Of a stretch of 64,000 bases of DNA, positions 7,271 to 17,292 are shown piece by piece. The notes beneath the pieces are model-generated. The model saw only the letters and a list, made by a program, of their open reading frames with translations, did no database searches and had not been told where the DNA came from. This stretch comes from Pseudomonas sp. B21-028 (GTDB taxonomy: Bacteria; Pseudomonadota; Gammaproteobacteria; Pseudomonadales; Pseudomonadaceae), in NCBI RefSeq assembly GCF_024749045.1, contig NZ_CP087184.1, positions 3,100,001 through 3,164,000 of the forward strand, in the 5' to 3' direction. The position numbers and the translations under genes were made by a program. Position 1 is the first letter of the stretch. The number at the start of each line of letters is the position of its first letter.

Positions 7271-8905
7271 TTAGACCCGGAACTGTTTGAGCAGGCCGTT
7301 AAGCTGTTCGCTCAGTGCCTTGAGGCGTGTGCTGGCCAGGCTCGACTGTTCCGCCGCGATGGCGGTGCTGTGGGAAAGGCCGGCGGCTTGGGTGACGTTC
7401 TGGTTGATGTCCTCTACCACGTGGGCCTGTTGCAGGGTTGCACTGGCGATGGAGGCGTTCAGGCTGTTGAGATTGCGCAGGGCCTGGCCGATGGCATTGA
7501 GGCTGGCGCCCGCCAGGCCGGCCTGTTCGATGGTCAGTTGCGAGGCGCGGCTGCTGTCGCTGATGACTTTCACCGCGGCTTCGGAGTGAGTCTGCAGGCG
7601 TTCGATCATCCCCTGGATCTCGGCGGTGGACTTCTGTGTGCGCTGGGCCAGCAACCTCACCTCATCGGCCACCACGGCAAAGCCCCGGCCCTGTTCCCCG
7701 GCGCGAGCGGCCTCGATCGCGGCGTTGAGGGCCAGCAGGTTGGTCTGCTCGGCAATGGAGCGGATCACCTCCAGTACGCTGCCGATCTGGGTGCTTTCGC
7801 TGGCCAGGGTGCGAATCACCTCCACCGCCTGGTCGATGGTCTGGGACAGACGGTCGATCTGCTGCAAGCTGCCGTCGATGTTGACCTGGCCCTGCTGGGC
7901 CTGGGATTCGGCGTCGCGCATTTCACTGGCGGCGTGTTCAGCGTTCTTGGCGACGTCCTGCACGCCATAGGTCACTTCGTTGATGGCCGTGGCCACCAGC
8001 TCCATCTGTTGCGATTGCTGCTGGCTGCGTTCCTGGGCCTGGGCGGCGTCGCTCCCCAGTTCATTGGACGATTGCCCCAGCGCTCTGGCCGAGTCCTGCA
8101 ATTGGCTTATTACTTGGCGCAACTTGGTGGTAAACGCGTTGAAGTGTCGCGCCAGTTGGGTGACTTCATCCTGGCCATGGGTGTCGAGGGTGCGGGTCAG
8201 GTCGCTTTCACCGCTGGCAATATTGGCCATGGCATTCACCGTTTCCTGCAGAGGACGCACGATGCTGCGCACGATCAGAGTCAGCAGCAGGCTCATGATC
8301 AATACGATCGACAAGCCGACCAGCGAGGCCTTGATCAGTTGAGCCTGGAACTCGGCCTGCACGTCATCCACGTACACGCCCGAGCCGATGATCCAGCCCC
8401 AGGGTTCGAACAGTTTGACGTAGGAGGTTTTCGCGACCGGTGCCTCGGCCCCCGGTTTCGGCCACAGATAGTTCACCATCCCGGCGCCCTTGGCCTTGGC
8501 GATGGTGACCATCTCGTTGAACAGCGCGAAACCGTTCGGGTCGCGGACCGCCGAGAGGTTCTGGCCTTCGAGCTTCGGGTTGGTGGGGTGCATGACCATG
8601 ACCGGTGTCAGGTCATTGATCCAGAAATAGTCTGTCTCGTTGTAGCGCAGGCCACGCACGGCACTGAGAGCCTGCTTCTGGGCCGCTTCGCGGGTCAGGG
8701 TGCCAGCGGTTTCCAGGCCATGGTAATAGCTCAGCACGCCACTGGCGGTCTGGACCACATGTTCGGTTTTCTGCACCTTGGCTTGATAGAGATCGCCGTG
8801 GATCTGTTTCAGCATCAAGGCACCCAACGTGAATACCATCAAGATGGCCACGACGAGGATGAGCCACAAGCGTCGGCTGATCGACACATTGCGCAAGCTA
8901 TTCAT
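7271..8905 (-). CDS. Methyl-accepting chemotaxis protein with single Cache sensor
   Basis: 544-aa transmembrane chemoreceptor. TM1 is at about 11-32. A periplasmic domain of about 150 residues with the sCache pattern ([16 protein letters not shown], then [15 protein letters not shown]) is followed by TM2 (about 190-212), HAMP (about 213-265) and a long cytoplasmic coiled coil. The hairpin tip [19 protein letters not shown] is the universal CheA/CheW contact. No C-terminal CheR pentapeptide is present. The architecture is like P. aeruginosa PA2652 (CtpM, malate), but ligand identity cannot be read from sequence. It is a single-gene unit next to the REP cluster. Confidence 0.93.
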   Translation of the reverse strand: MNSLRNVSISRRLWLILVVAILMVFTLGALMLKQIHGDLYQAKVQKTEHVVQTASGVLSYYHGLETAGTLTREAAQKQALSAVRGLRYNETDYFWINDLTPVMVMHPTNPKLEGQNLSAVRDPNGFALFNEMVTIAKAKGAGMVNYLWPKPGAEAPVAKTSYVKLFEPWGWIIGSGVYVDDVQAEFQAQLIKASLVGLSIVLIMSLLLTLIVRSIVRPLQETVNAMANIASGESDLTRTLDTHGQDEVTQLARHFNAFTTKLRQVISQLQDSARALGQSSNELGSDAAQAQERSQQQSQQMELVATAINEVTYGVQDVAKNAEHAASEMRDAESQAQQGQVNIDGSLQQIDRLSQTIDQAVEVIRTLASESTQIGSVLEVIRSIAEQTNLLALNAAIEAARAGEQGRGFAVVADEVRLLAQRTQKSTAEIQGMIERLQTHSEAAVKVISDSSRASQLTIEQAGLAGASLNAIGQALRNLNSLNASIASATLQQAHVVEDINQNVTQAAGLSHSTAIAAEQSSLASTRLKALSEQLNGLLKQFRV

Positions 8906-8964
8906 ACGCTGTCACTCCAGTTTCTTGTTCTTGTCATCCACGGCCGGTGGATCGCCCCCTGGGT

Positions 8965-8984
8965 CATAACGCGGCGGCGTTATG
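8965..8984. repeat. Perfect 8-bp inverted repeat upstream of the chemoreceptor gene
   Basis: CATAACGC (8965-8972), 4-base centre, GCGTTATG (8977-8984). It lies in the 249-base divergent region between the chemoreceptor and uppP, about 60 bases upstream of the chemoreceptor start. It could be an operator; no regulator is suggested. Confidence 0.5.
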
Positions 8985-9154
8985 AGGGCTTGTCTGATAG
9001 GATTTCGGCCTCGCAACGCAAAACCTGAGGCTGTCTTTGATTTTTCATTGGTTTTTTGGGCAAGGGCGCAGGTATCGTGCACCCGCTGCGCGCACTGGCA
9101 TGACACTTGATTATCGATTGGGCTCTGCCTGACAGGGCCTTTCTTGGGGGATGA

Positions 9155-9985
9155 ATGGATTTGTGGACGGCCTTTCAGGCATTGATTCTTGGCATTGTAG
9201 AAGGTCTGACGGAGTTCCTGCCGATTTCCAGCACGGGACACCAGATCATTGCCGCCGACTTGCTTGGGTTCGGTGGGGAACGGGCCATGGCGTTCAACAT
9301 CATCATCCAGTTGGGGGCGATCCTGGCGGTGGTCTGGGAGTTCCGGCGCAAGATCTTCGACGTGGTACTGGGTTTGCCCACCCAACCCGGTGCCCGGCGG
9401 TTTACCGCTAACCTGCTGGTGGCCTTCCTGCCCGCCGTGGTGCTGGGCGTGCTGTTTGCCGATCTGATCCACGAATACCTGTTCAACCCCATCACCGTGG
9501 CCGCCGCGCTGGTGGTGGGTGGTTTTGTCATGCTGTGGGCTGAGCGGCGCCAGCATGAGGTGCACGCCGAAACGGTGGACGAGATCACCTGGAAAGACGC
9601 GCTCAAGGTCGGTCTGGCCCAATGCCTGGCGATGATTCCCGGTACCTCCCGTTCCGGATCGACCATCATTGGCGGGTTGCTGTTCGGACTTTCGCGCAAG
9701 ACCGCGACCGAGTTCTCCTTCTTCCTGGCCATGCCGACCATGGTGGGCGCGGCTGTCTACTCGGGCTACAAATACCGCGCACTCTTCGTACCGGCGGATT
9801 TCCCGGTGTTCGCCATCGGTTTTGTCACCGCGTTCATCTTCGCCATGATCGCGGTCAGGGGACTGCTGCGGTTCATCGCCAGCCACAGCTACGCGGTGTT
9901 CGCCTGGTATCGGATCGTGTTCGGCTTGTTGATCCTGGCGACCTGGCAATTCGGTTGGGTCGACTGGACGACGGCCCATCCATGA
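9155..9985 (+). CDS. uppP: Undecaprenyl-diphosphatase (bacitracin resistance protein)
   Basis: 276-aa inner-membrane enzyme that dephosphorylates undecaprenyl pyrophosphate to recycle the lipid carrier for peptidoglycan and O-antigen synthesis. Both family motifs are present: [17 protein letters not shown] near 14-30 (catalytic Glu and His) and [12 protein letters not shown] near 165-176 (catalytic Arg/Ser). About eight membrane segments and the length are typical. ATG 9155 follows GGGGGA. The nearby ATG at 9151 is in another frame. The stop overlaps the next start (ATGA). Confidence 0.95.
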   Translation: MDLWTAFQALILGIVEGLTEFLPISSTGHQIIAADLLGFGGERAMAFNIIIQLGAILAVVWEFRRKIFDVVLGLPTQPGARRFTANLLVAFLPAVVLGVLFADLIHEYLFNPITVAAALVVGGFVMLWAERRQHEVHAETVDEITWKDALKVGLAQCLAMIPGTSRSGSTIIGGLLFGLSRKTATEFSFFLAMPTMVGAAVYSGYKYRALFVPADFPVFAIGFVTAFIFAMIAVRGLLRFIASHSYAVFAWYRIVFGLLILATWQFGWVDWTTAHP

Positions 9986-10410
9986 ATGATTCGGGCGTAC
10001 GCAGACACACTGCCGGCAATACCGGTGGAGCGGTGCAGAACCTGCGGCTCAAGTTGATCGTGTTCGGGCTGCTGTGCGCACTGCCGCTGACGGGCTCGCT
10101 GCTGCTCGGGTTGCAGGAGGCGTCATGGGTGCCGTTGACGGCCTATGGGATCGTCAGCGTCGTGGCGTTCCTGCTGTACTGGAGTGACAAGCGCAAGGCG
10201 CGCTCCGACGCCTGGCGCACCCCCGAGAACGTACTGCACGCCGTGGAGCTGGCCGGCGGTTGGCCCGGGGCGTTGCTGGCCCAGCAGGTCTTTCGACACA
10301 AGACCCGCAAGGTGTCGTTCCAGGTGGTGTTCTGGTTCATCGTGCTGCTGCATCAGGCGTTCTGGGTCGACCAGCTGTTCCTGGGCGGTCATCTGCTGGC
10401 CTGGGTTTAA
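9982..10410 (+). CDS. DUF1294 small membrane protein
   Basis: 142 aa; ATG 9982 overlaps the uppP stop by 4 bases, so the two are translationally coupled. The core [33 protein letters not shown], followed by [10 protein letters not shown], identifies the DUF1294 family, in which the conserved block sits between hydrophobic segments (two before and one or two after it). Some relatives carry an N-terminal cold-shock domain, which is absent here. Function is unknown; coupling to uppP may be only positional. Confidence 0.85.
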   Translation: MNDSGVRRHTAGNTGGAVQNLRLKLIVFGLLCALPLTGSLLLGLQEASWVPLTAYGIVSVVAFLLYWSDKRKARSDAWRTPENVLHAVELAGGWPGALLAQQVFRHKTRKVSFQVVFWFIVLLHQAFWVDQLFLGGHLLAWV

Positions 10411-10412
10411 TA

Positions 10413-10766
10413 TCACGGCAATAGCAAACCGACCTGCGTGCGCTTGGGCAGCTTGCTGACCACCAGTTGGTGGGAGCGCCGCAGCAGGCCATGCAGTTCT
10501 TCAGCCCCCAAGGGGTAGGGCGTGTGCATGATGATCCATTGCGCTCGCGCCAGGTACGGGGCGGGATGGATGCCCGGTCGGTCGCAATGTCCCAGGAACA
10601 GATCCTTGTCGACCTTGAACGCCAATGAGTCGCTGCGCAGCCCCTGCAGGGCGAACATCTTGTTCCCGGCGATGGAAAACACCCGCACGCCACCCCATTT
10701 GTAATCTTCCCTGGCGCCAGGCAAGCCCAGGCAGAACCGTGCGACGTCCTCTTCGCTCAAACTCAT
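10413..10766 (-). CDS. MmcQ/YjbR family protein (DUF419)
   Basis: 117-aa cytoplasmic protein of the YjbR fold. Typical elements are LGLPGAREDYKWG near the N-terminus, a central KVFA/ALQG-like strand pair (KMFALQGLRSDSLAFKVD) and HPAPYLARAQWI toward the C-terminus. ATG 10766 overlaps the stop of the LysR gene (ATGA); the frame is open six codons further upstream but this start has the coupling. The family is proposed to bind DNA in a CyaY-like fold, without a known role. It converges on the DUF1294 gene with a 2-base gap. Confidence 0.85.
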   Translation of the reverse strand: MSLSEEDVARFCLGLPGAREDYKWGGVRVFSIAGNKMFALQGLRSDSLAFKVDKDLFLGHCDRPGIHPAPYLARAQWIIMHTPYPLGAEELHGLLRRSHQLVVSKLPKRTQVGLLLP

Positions 10767-11671
10767 AACGTCCTTTCTCCACACCGATTGAAGGCTTCCA
10801 CCAGATGGTCAAGCCATGCGCGTACCGCCGGCAACATGCCCCGGCGATGGGGATAGACCGCCTGCAGCCAGCCATCGGGCAGCGACCATCCCGGTAACAA
10901 TTCCACCAGTGTGCCGTCCTTCAGCTCCTGCTCGCAATACATGCTCGGCAACAAGGTAAAGCCCAGGCCGGCGAGGACGCAGGCGTGACGGACAATGAAA
11001 TCGTCAATGCCCAGGCGGGCCTCGAGGGCCAATTCAGCGATCTGCCCGTCGGTGCTGTGCAGGCGCAGATGCACCAGACGATCGCTCTCAAGGGCTCCGA
11101 GCACCGGGACCTGTTTGAGGTCTTCGGGGGTTTCGATCCGCCGCCCTTCGACGAAGGCCGGGCTGGCGACCATGATCAACCGTGCCTGACGCAATCGGCG
11201 GGTCATCAGCAGCGGGTCTTCGTCACCCAGGTCGCGCACGCGCAACGCTACGTCGATGCCCTCGCTCACCAGGTCGACACGGCGATTGACCAGGATCACC
11301 TCCAGTTGGACCTGGGGATATTTTTCCAGGAAATCGGCCACCACCCCGGCCAGGATTTCGTGGGCCAGCCCCACCGGACTTGAAACCCGAAGCCGGCCAC
11401 GGGGCGCGCTGGACATGCTCGCCACCGCTTCGTCGGCCATTTCCGCCTCCAGCAACATGGCCTGGCAATGGCGCAGGTAACGTTCGCCCACCGCCGTCAG
11501 TTTCAATTGACGGGTGGTACGTTGCAGCAGGCGGGCGCCGAGGCGGTCTTCCAGTTCGGCAATGCGCCTGGACAGTCGCGACTTGGGGATGCCAAGGGTG
11601 CGGCCGGCTGCGGCGAAGCCACCGGCTTCGACGACTTTGGCGAAATAATAGAGATCGTTGAGGTCTTGCAT
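10763..11671 (-). CDS. LysR-family transcriptional regulator
   Basis: 302 aa from ATG 11671 (MQDLNDLYYFAKVVEAGGF); upstream in-frame codons are not family-like. The winged helix-turn-helix FAAAGRTLGIPKSRLSRRIA spans about residues 16-37 and the LysR substrate-binding domain about 90-295. It is divergent from azoR with 128 bases between starts, the usual arrangement for a LysR regulator controlling its neighbour, probably in response to quinones or electrophiles; that is inference. It is coupled to the downstream YjbR gene. Confidence 0.9.
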   Translation of the reverse strand: MQDLNDLYYFAKVVEAGGFAAAGRTLGIPKSRLSRRIAELEDRLGARLLQRTTRQLKLTAVGERYLRHCQAMLLEAEMADEAVASMSSAPRGRLRVSSPVGLAHEILAGVVADFLEKYPQVQLEVILVNRRVDLVSEGIDVALRVRDLGDEDPLLMTRRLRQARLIMVASPAFVEGRRIETPEDLKQVPVLGALESDRLVHLRLHSTDGQIAELALEARLGIDDFIVRHACVLAGLGFTLLPSMYCEQELKDGTLVELLPGWSLPDGWLQAVYPHRRGMLPAVRAWLDHLVEAFNRCGERTL

Positions 11672-11799
11672 GGCGCGCTCTATTGTCCTATCAGTGGAAC
11701 GAACTATCGCATCATTGCGGGCTAATCGGCCATTGGTTTCATCGGTAGGATGGTCTCCATTCGATCGCCCGGTAGCGATCCTCATTGGAGAGCATTCAT

Positions 11800-12408
11800 A
11801 TGAAACTTCTGCACATCGATTCGAGCATCCTTGGCGACAACTCCGCCTCCCGCCAGTTGAGCCGTGACGTGGTCGAGGCCTGGAAAGACGCCGAAGCAGA
11901 CGTGGTCGTGACCTATCGCGACCTGGCCGCCGATGCGATCAGTCACTTTTCCGCACAGACGCTGGTTGCGGCCGGTACCAGCGCTGAACTGCGTGACGCC
12001 GCGCTGCAGCACGAAGCCGACCTCAGCGCCGCTACGATGACTGAGTTCCTCGCGGCGGATGCGGTCGTGATCGCGGCCCCGATGTACAACTTCACCGTCC
12101 CGACCCAGCTCAAAGCCTGGATCGACCGCATCGCCGTGGCGGGGCAGACGTTCAGCTACACCGAAGCCGGCCCGCAAGGCCTGTGTGGCGGCAAAAAACT
12201 GGTGATTGTCTCCACTGCCGGCGGCCTGCATGCTGGCCAGCCGAGCGGTGTGGGCCATGAAGACTATCTGAAGCTGCTGTTTGGTTTCCTTGGCATCACC
12301 GACATCGAAATCGTCCGCGCCGAGGGCCTGGCCTACGGGGATGACATGCGCAACAAGGCCATGAGCGAAGCCAAGGCGCAGATCGGCGAACAGTTCGCTG
12401 CCGCGTAA
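11800..12408 (+). CDS. azoR: FMN-dependent NADH:quinone/azo oxidoreductase
   Basis: 202-aa flavodoxin-like homodimer that reduces quinones and azo compounds by two electrons with NADH and FMN. Diagnostic segments are [17 protein letters not shown] near the start (phosphate loop), [19 protein letters not shown] near 89-107 and VSTAGGLH near 139. ATG 11800 follows GGAGAG; the frame's earlier start lacks family homology. A divergent LysR gene probably regulates it. Confidence 0.93.
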   Translation: MKLLHIDSSILGDNSASRQLSRDVVEAWKDAEADVVVTYRDLAADAISHFSAQTLVAAGTSAELRDAALQHEADLSAATMTEFLAADAVVIAAPMYNFTVPTQLKAWIDRIAVAGQTFSYTEAGPQGLCGGKKLVIVSTAGGLHAGQPSGVGHEDYLKLLFGFLGITDIEIVRAEGLAYGDDMRNKAMSEAKAQIGEQFAAA

Positions 12409-12442
12409 GGCTTGCACAGAGTCATCAAGCCCTGAAATCCCT

Positions 12443-12606
12443 GTGGGAGCGAGCCCTGCTCGCGATGACGGTGTACCAGTCATCCCTATGCTGACTGTCC
12501 CACCGCTTTCGCGAGCAGGCTCGCTCCCACACGGGTTTTTGGGTGACCGTGAGATTTGCATTCACTACCAATCTACGGTGGGAGCGAGCCCTGCTCGCGA
12601 TGACGG
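12443..12606. repeat. REPIN plus a third REP unit
   Basis: Units at about 12443-12466, 12509-12530 and 12578-12600. The first and third carry an extra C (GAGCCCTGCTC). The third is followed by a repeat of the first spacer (GCTGACTGTCC) that breaks off before an inverted partner, so the second REPIN is truncated. Confidence 0.85.
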
Positions 12607-12810
12607 TGTATCAGTCACCTCCATGCTGACTGTCCATAGCTTTCGCGTTTTGGGTGGCGGTGAGAGTAGCGTCACCCCCTTTGACATTGATGAATATCGA
12701 AACCTTCATGAAACGCTGTATTCTGCTTATCGGGCTTTTGGCGTAGGCCATGCAAGTCCAGGCAGCGAGCGACGGGGCCTTCCTGTCCGCTGGTGAAGGT
12801 GGATGATTCG

Positions 12811-13848
12811 ATGATGCGTCTTGGTGCAGGGTTACTGCTTTGCCTGCTTGGCAGTCTGGTTACGGTGCAGGCCGCACCGGCGTTGCACCCCAATTGGAGT
12901 GCCGGCTTCCATGAGCTGAGCTTTCTCGATCCGCTGGATCACCAGCCGATGCACGCCATCGCTTTTTATCCGTCTATCGCCAGGGAGCAGACCAGCCAAC
13001 TGGGCGGCTACCAGATCGACGCCGCGCCGGACGCCCGGATTGCCATCGGCCGCTTTCCCATGTTGATGCTCTCCCACGGCAACACCGGTACACCGCTGGC
13101 CCTGCACGATCTGGCGACTTCACTGGCGCGCAAGGGGTTCGTCGTGGTCGCGGTGATCCACCCTGGCGACAATGCCCAGGACCACAGCCGGCTGGGAACC
13201 CTGAGCAACCTTTACGGGCGGCCGATCCAGATTTCCGAGGCCATCACCGCGACCCTTAACGATCCGATGCTGTCGCCGTTCGTCAATGCTACGCAGGTGG
13301 GGGTGATCGGCTATTCCGCAGGTGGAGAAACCGCACTGATCCTGTCCGGCGCCACGCCGGATCTCAATCGCCTGCGCCGGTATTGCCAGGAGCGGCCGGA
13401 CGACCGTGACGCCTGCAACACCCAGGGTGAACTGATTGCCGACCGCGACGATCTGCAACCGATGGCCGACCCCAGGGTCCGGGCATTGCTGTTGATGGCG
13501 CCGTTGAGCCTGAAGTTCGGTCGCCATACCCTGGCTGACGTCCATGTGCCGGTGCTGTTGTACAGCGGCGATGGCGACAAACTGGTGGCCTTCGACAAGA
13601 ATGCCGCCGCCCTGGCCCGCAAGCTGCCCACCGCGCCGGATTTCAAGACCCTGGCCGGAGCAGGGCACTTTGTCTTCCTGGCGCCCTGCACCGATGAGCA
13701 GATTGCCGCGATGCCTGCGTTGTGCACCGATGCCGACGGTGTCGACCGCAAGGACATCCACCGCACGATGATTTCCGAAGCGGGACGTTTCTTCAGTCAG
13801 GCCCTGAGCAAGCCGACCCCGGCCGGTATGCGCACGGCCGATCAGTAA
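12811..13848 (+). CDS. Secreted alpha/beta hydrolase (dienelactone hydrolase-like)
   Basis: 345 aa from ATG 12811, with AAGGTGGA 7 bases upstream; GTG 12793 is a less likely alternative. A signal peptide (MMRLGAGLLLCLLGSLVTVQA) suggests periplasmic export. The fold shows LMLSHGNTGTP (oxyanion loop, about 88), nucleophile elbow GYSAGGETA (Ser near 173) and GAGHFVFLAPC (catalytic His near 290). The protein resembles predicted dienelactone hydrolases and PAF-acetylhydrolase-like esterases of Pseudomonas. Substrate is unknown. The stop overlaps the convergent MFS gene by 7 bases. Confidence 0.85.
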   Translation: MMRLGAGLLLCLLGSLVTVQAAPALHPNWSAGFHELSFLDPLDHQPMHAIAFYPSIAREQTSQLGGYQIDAAPDARIAIGRFPMLMLSHGNTGTPLALHDLATSLARKGFVVVAVIHPGDNAQDHSRLGTLSNLYGRPIQISEAITATLNDPMLSPFVNATQVGVIGYSAGGETALILSGATPDLNRLRRYCQERPDDRDACNTQGELIADRDDLQPMADPRVRALLLMAPLSLKFGRHTLADVHVPVLLYSGDGDKLVAFDKNAAALARKLPTAPDFKTLAGAGHFVFLAPCTDEQIAAMPALCTDADGVDRKDIHRTMISEAGRFFSQALSKPTPAGMRTADQ

Positions 13849-15035
13849 GGGGCTTGCTCGGCGCGTCGACGCAGCAGCAGGGTCAACCCCAGCCCGGTGA
13901 CCGACAGTAGGGCGGCGCAGAAAAAGATCGACGAATAGCCCATGTTCAACGCCACCGCCCCCATCAATGGCCCGGCAATCGCCAGGGCCAGGTCGAAGAA
14001 CACCGCATAGGCGCTCAACCCCGCGCCACGGCTGGTGTTCGGCACTTGCTTGATGGCTTCCACCCCGAGCGCCGGATACACCAGCGACAACCCGAAACCC
14101 GCCAGCCCGGCGCCTACCAATGCGAATGCGGGGGAAGGCGCCAGCCAGAGCAACACCAGCCCCAAGGTTTCGATACTCATGCACGCAATGGCCGAGTTGA
14201 AACCACCGAAGCGGGCAATGCTGGAAATGAACAGCAAGCGCGAAAGAATGAAGCAGATACCGAATACCGTCAGGCACCACGCCGCGCCGATCCAGCCACG
14301 ACTGACATAAAACAGGGTAATGAACGTGGTGAGAGTGCCGTAGCCGATCGAGGCAAGGCTCAGGCTGGCCCCGTACGGCGCAATACGTCCGAACACGGCC
14401 CGGAAGGGCAGGCGTTCGCCACGGACTACCGGTACCGAAGGTTTGTTACGGATCAACAACAGCGCCGCGCCGGCCAACAGCGACAGCGCGATCCCCAGGC
14501 TGCTGAAGCCCAGGTCACCCACCATCACCACCCCCAGCGGGGCTCCGATGGCAATGGCGCCGTAGGACGCAATGCCGTTCCAGGAGATCGCACGGGCCGT
14601 GTGCTCCACGCCGACCTGGCCCATGCACCAACTGATGGTGCCAACGCCAATCAAGCCCTGGGCCACGCCAAGCAGCAAGCGGCCGACGATCAGGATCACC
14701 AGACTCGGCAGCGGCAGGCTTTGCAGCAAGGTCGAGATCAACGTCAGCACACCGCTGAGCAGAATGCCCGACAAACCGTAGACAATTGCCCGCTTGGTCC
14801 CGACGCTGTCCGACACCCGCCCGGCCATGGGGCGGCTGAGCAGGGTCGCCAGGTACTGCGAACCGATGGTCAGCCCGGCCACCACCGCACTGAAGCCCAA
14901 CTGTTCATGGACATAACCCGGCAACACCGCAATCGGCAGACCGATGCAGAGGAAGGCGATGAAGGTATAGAAAACGATGGAGACGATCTGCAACGTGATC
15001 GACAGGGAGCTGGGGGTGGCTTGCGGCGTAGACAT
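13842..15035 (-). CDS. MFS efflux transporter (YhhS/arabinose-efflux-like)
   Basis: 397-aa inner-membrane protein with about 12 transmembrane helices and the drug:H+ antiporter motif GRVSDSVGTKRAI near 75-87. GLIGVGTISWCMGQVG in the fourth-to-fifth helix region and the overall length fit the YhhS/UPF0226 group. A single gene; substrate unknown. It overlaps the convergent hydrolase gene by 7 bases, so the two transcripts are antisense at their ends. Confidence 0.85.
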   Translation of the reverse strand: MSTPQATPSSLSITLQIVSIVFYTFIAFLCIGLPIAVLPGYVHEQLGFSAVVAGLTIGSQYLATLLSRPMAGRVSDSVGTKRAIVYGLSGILLSGVLTLISTLLQSLPLPSLVILIVGRLLLGVAQGLIGVGTISWCMGQVGVEHTARAISWNGIASYGAIAIGAPLGVVMVGDLGFSSLGIALSLLAGAALLLIRNKPSVPVVRGERLPFRAVFGRIAPYGASLSLASIGYGTLTTFITLFYVSRGWIGAAWCLTVFGICFILSRLLFISSIARFGGFNSAIACMSIETLGLVLLWLAPSPAFALVGAGLAGFGLSLVYPALGVEAIKQVPNTSRGAGLSAYAVFFDLALAIAGPLMGAVALNMGYSSIFFCAALLSVTGLGLTLLLRRRAEQAPY

Positions 15036-15141
15036 AGGCTCGTTCGCGGGCGGCGGCAGGAGAGCCTCATCATGGCCCGGGGTGGGAATAAAAGAAAGCT
15101 GGCTAACTAAATACGCGGACGAAGGTCACCGCAAATCCTTT

Positions 15142-15231
15142 GTGGGAGCGGGCTTGCTCGCGATGGCGGTGTGTCAGTTGATCAATATGTCGGCTGACAT
15201 ACTGCCATCGCGAGCAGGCTCGCTCCCACAG
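15142..15231. repeat. REPIN
   Basis: Two inverted REP units, about 15142-15164 and 15208-15229, between the MFS promoter region and the ybiT terminator. Confidence 0.88.
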
Positions 15232-15251
15232 GGGGCTGTGTTCTTGAAATG

Positions 15252-15282
15252 AAAAAGCCCCGTCACATTGGACAGGGCTTTT
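15252..15282 (-). terminator. Rho-independent terminator of ybiT
   Basis: On the minus strand AAAAGCCCTGTCC, loop, GGGGCTTTTT forms a stem of about 8 bp with a terminal U-run, 22 bases beyond the ybiT stop. The A/T symmetry also allows some termination of plus-strand transcripts. Confidence 0.88.
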
Positions 15283-15303
15283 CACTTGCAGCTCGAGGCT
15301 GAC

Positions 15304-16890
15304 TTAGAACATCACACCCTGGCTGCGCAGGTAGTCATCATAGGTACCGCTGAAGTCGACCACGCCATCCGCGCTCAGCTCGATGATGCGGGTGGCCAGG
15401 GACGAGACGAACTCACGGTCGTGGCTGACGAAGATCAGCGTGCCCGGGTAGTTCTCCAGCGCCAGGTTCAGCGCTTCGATGGATTCCATGTCCAGGTGGT
15501 TGGTAGGTTCGTCCATCACCAGTACGTTCGGCTTCTGCAGGATCAGCTTGCCGAACAGCATGCGGCCCTGTTCGCCACCGGAGATGACCTTGACCGACTT
15601 GAGGATCTCGTCGTTGGAAAACAGCATGCGGCCCAAGGTGCCACGGATCATCTGTTCACCCTGGGTCCACTGGCCCATCCAGTCGAACAGGCTGACATCG
15701 TCGGCGAAGTCATGGGCATGGTCCTGGGCGTAGTAGCCCAGCTCCGCGCTCTCGGTCCACTTCACCGAGCCGGCGTCCGGCGCCAGCTCGCCCATCAGGG
15801 TACGCAACAAGGTGGTCTTGCCGATACCGTTGGGGCCAATGATCGCCACGCGTTCGCCGGCTTCGACGGTGAAGCTGAAGTTCTTGAACAGAGTCTTGCC
15901 ATCGAAACCCTTGGACATGCGCTCGATGGTCACCGCCTGGCGGTGCAGTTTCTTGGTCTGCTCGAAGCGGATGAACGGGCTTACGCGGCTCGATGGCTTG
16001 ACCTCGGCGAGCTGGATCTTGTCGATCTGCTTGGCGCGGGAGGTGGCCTGCTTGGCTTTCGAGGCGTTGGCCGAGAAGCGGCTGACGAAGGTCTGCAGCT
16101 CGGCGATCTGGGCTTTCTTCTTGGCGTTGTCCGACAGCAACTGCTCGCGGGACTGGGTCGCGGCGATCATGTATTCGTCGTAGTTGCCCGGGAACAGGCG
16201 CAGCTCGCCGTAGTCCAGGTCGGCCATGTGGGTGCAGACGCTGTTCAGGAAGTGCCGGTCGTGGGAAATGATGATCATGGTGCTGTTACGCGCCGTGAGA
16301 ATGTTTTCCAGCCAGCGGATGGTGTTGATGTCCAGGTGGTTGGTCGGTTCGTCGAGCAACAGCACTTCCGGATCGGAGAACAGTGCCTGGGCGAGCAGCA
16401 CCCGCAGTTTCCAGCCTGGCGCGACTTCGGTCATCGGGCCGAAATGCTGCTCCAGCGGAATACCCAGGCCCAGCAACAGCTCACCGGCGCGGGATTCGGC
16501 GGTGTAGCCGTCCATTTCGGCGAACTCGGTTTCCAGCTCGGCCACGGCCATGCCGTCTTCTTCGGTCATTTCCGGCAGCGAATAGATGCGATCGCGCTCG
16601 GCCTTGACCTTCCACAGCTCTTCGTGACCCATGATCACGGTGTCGATGACAGTGAATTGCTCGTAGGCGAACTGGTCCTGGCGCAATTTGCCCAGGCGTA
16701 CGTTCGGCTCGAGCATGACTTGGCCGCCGGACGGCTCGAGGTCGTCGCCGAGGATTTTCATGAAGGTCGACTTGCCGCAACCGTTGGCGCCGATCAGGCC
16801 GTAGCGGTTGCCCGCGCCGAATTTGACAGAGACGTTTTCGAACAGCGGCTTGGCGCCGAACTGCATCGTGATGTTAGCTGTAGAGATCAA
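15304..16890 (-). CDS. ybiT: ABC-F family ATPase YbiT (ribosome-associated)
   Basis: 528-aa soluble protein with two ABC domains and no membrane part. Walker A motifs are GANGCGKST (about 34) and GPNGIGKTT (about 350); Walker B/ABC-F signatures are [11 protein letters not shown] (both halves). The linker between them is the P-site tRNA-interacting motif region rich in Lys/Arg ([14 protein letters not shown]). ABC-F proteins bind the ribosomal E site and affect stalled translation. Length and motifs match YbiT rather than EttA (which has an arm) or Uup (C-terminal coiled coil). Monocistronic with its own terminator. Confidence 0.92.
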   Translation of the reverse strand: MISTANITMQFGAKPLFENVSVKFGAGNRYGLIGANGCGKSTFMKILGDDLEPSGGQVMLEPNVRLGKLRQDQFAYEQFTVIDTVIMGHEELWKVKAERDRIYSLPEMTEEDGMAVAELETEFAEMDGYTAESRAGELLLGLGIPLEQHFGPMTEVAPGWKLRVLLAQALFSDPEVLLLDEPTNHLDINTIRWLENILTARNSTMIIISHDRHFLNSVCTHMADLDYGELRLFPGNYDEYMIAATQSREQLLSDNAKKKAQIAELQTFVSRFSANASKAKQATSRAKQIDKIQLAEVKPSSRVSPFIRFEQTKKLHRQAVTIERMSKGFDGKTLFKNFSFTVEAGERVAIIGPNGIGKTTLLRTLMGELAPDAGSVKWTESAELGYYAQDHAHDFADDVSLFDWMGQWTQGEQMIRGTLGRMLFSNDEILKSVKVISGGEQGRMLFGKLILQKPNVLVMDEPTNHLDMESIEALNLALENYPGTLIFVSHDREFVSSLATRIIELSADGVVDFSGTYDDYLRSQGVMF

Positions 16891-17292
16891 AGGTTTATCC
16901 TGCGGAACATTCAGAGTAGCTAAGGGTGCGGCAGTACCTGTTCAGTACCTGTCTGCGCCGATCCGCAACCGTGCAAGGCGGCGCGGTCACAAGCGCAAGG
17001 GTCCATCCGGCATAAGAGGACAGCAGCATACGAAGCGCCGGGCCCGAGTGGATGTGCGCGAAACCGGGTTCACGGTGTCGGCCAAAAGGGGGGCGCACAA
17101 TATTTGGCGGCGATTGTACTGATCTGGCCGCGTTAACGATAGGGTATTGCCTGGGCAAGACGGTTTTTCACAAATGAGGATAACTTTCAGTTACAACCTG
17201 TGGCTAAAATGCCACCTTTCAGCTGCCATCCCTTTTTGCCGCTTGGTTGGCCAGGGACGCGACCTGTTCACTCCACTAGTGTGACGGACTCC
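16891..17292. other. Intergenic region between ybiT and lpxO
   Basis: This 402-base divergent region must carry both promoters. A candidate -10 for lpxO is TAAAAT near 17206-17211, but no convincing -35 stands 17 bases before it. A short tandem repeat (CAGTACCTGTT then CAGTACCTGTC, about 16931-16952) lies close to the ybiT start. No small gene with a ribosome-binding site was seen. Confidence 0.4.

Noticed and set aside
9622..9981. In-frame extension of the DUF1294 ORF into uppP
   Set aside because: The ATG at 9982 overlaps the uppP stop in the usual coupled way, and upstream codons are out of frame with uppP.
15268..16923. 551-codon plus-strand ORF opposite ybiT
   Set aside because: High-GC shadow frame of a clear ABC-F gene; its composition is antisense-like and no domain is seen.
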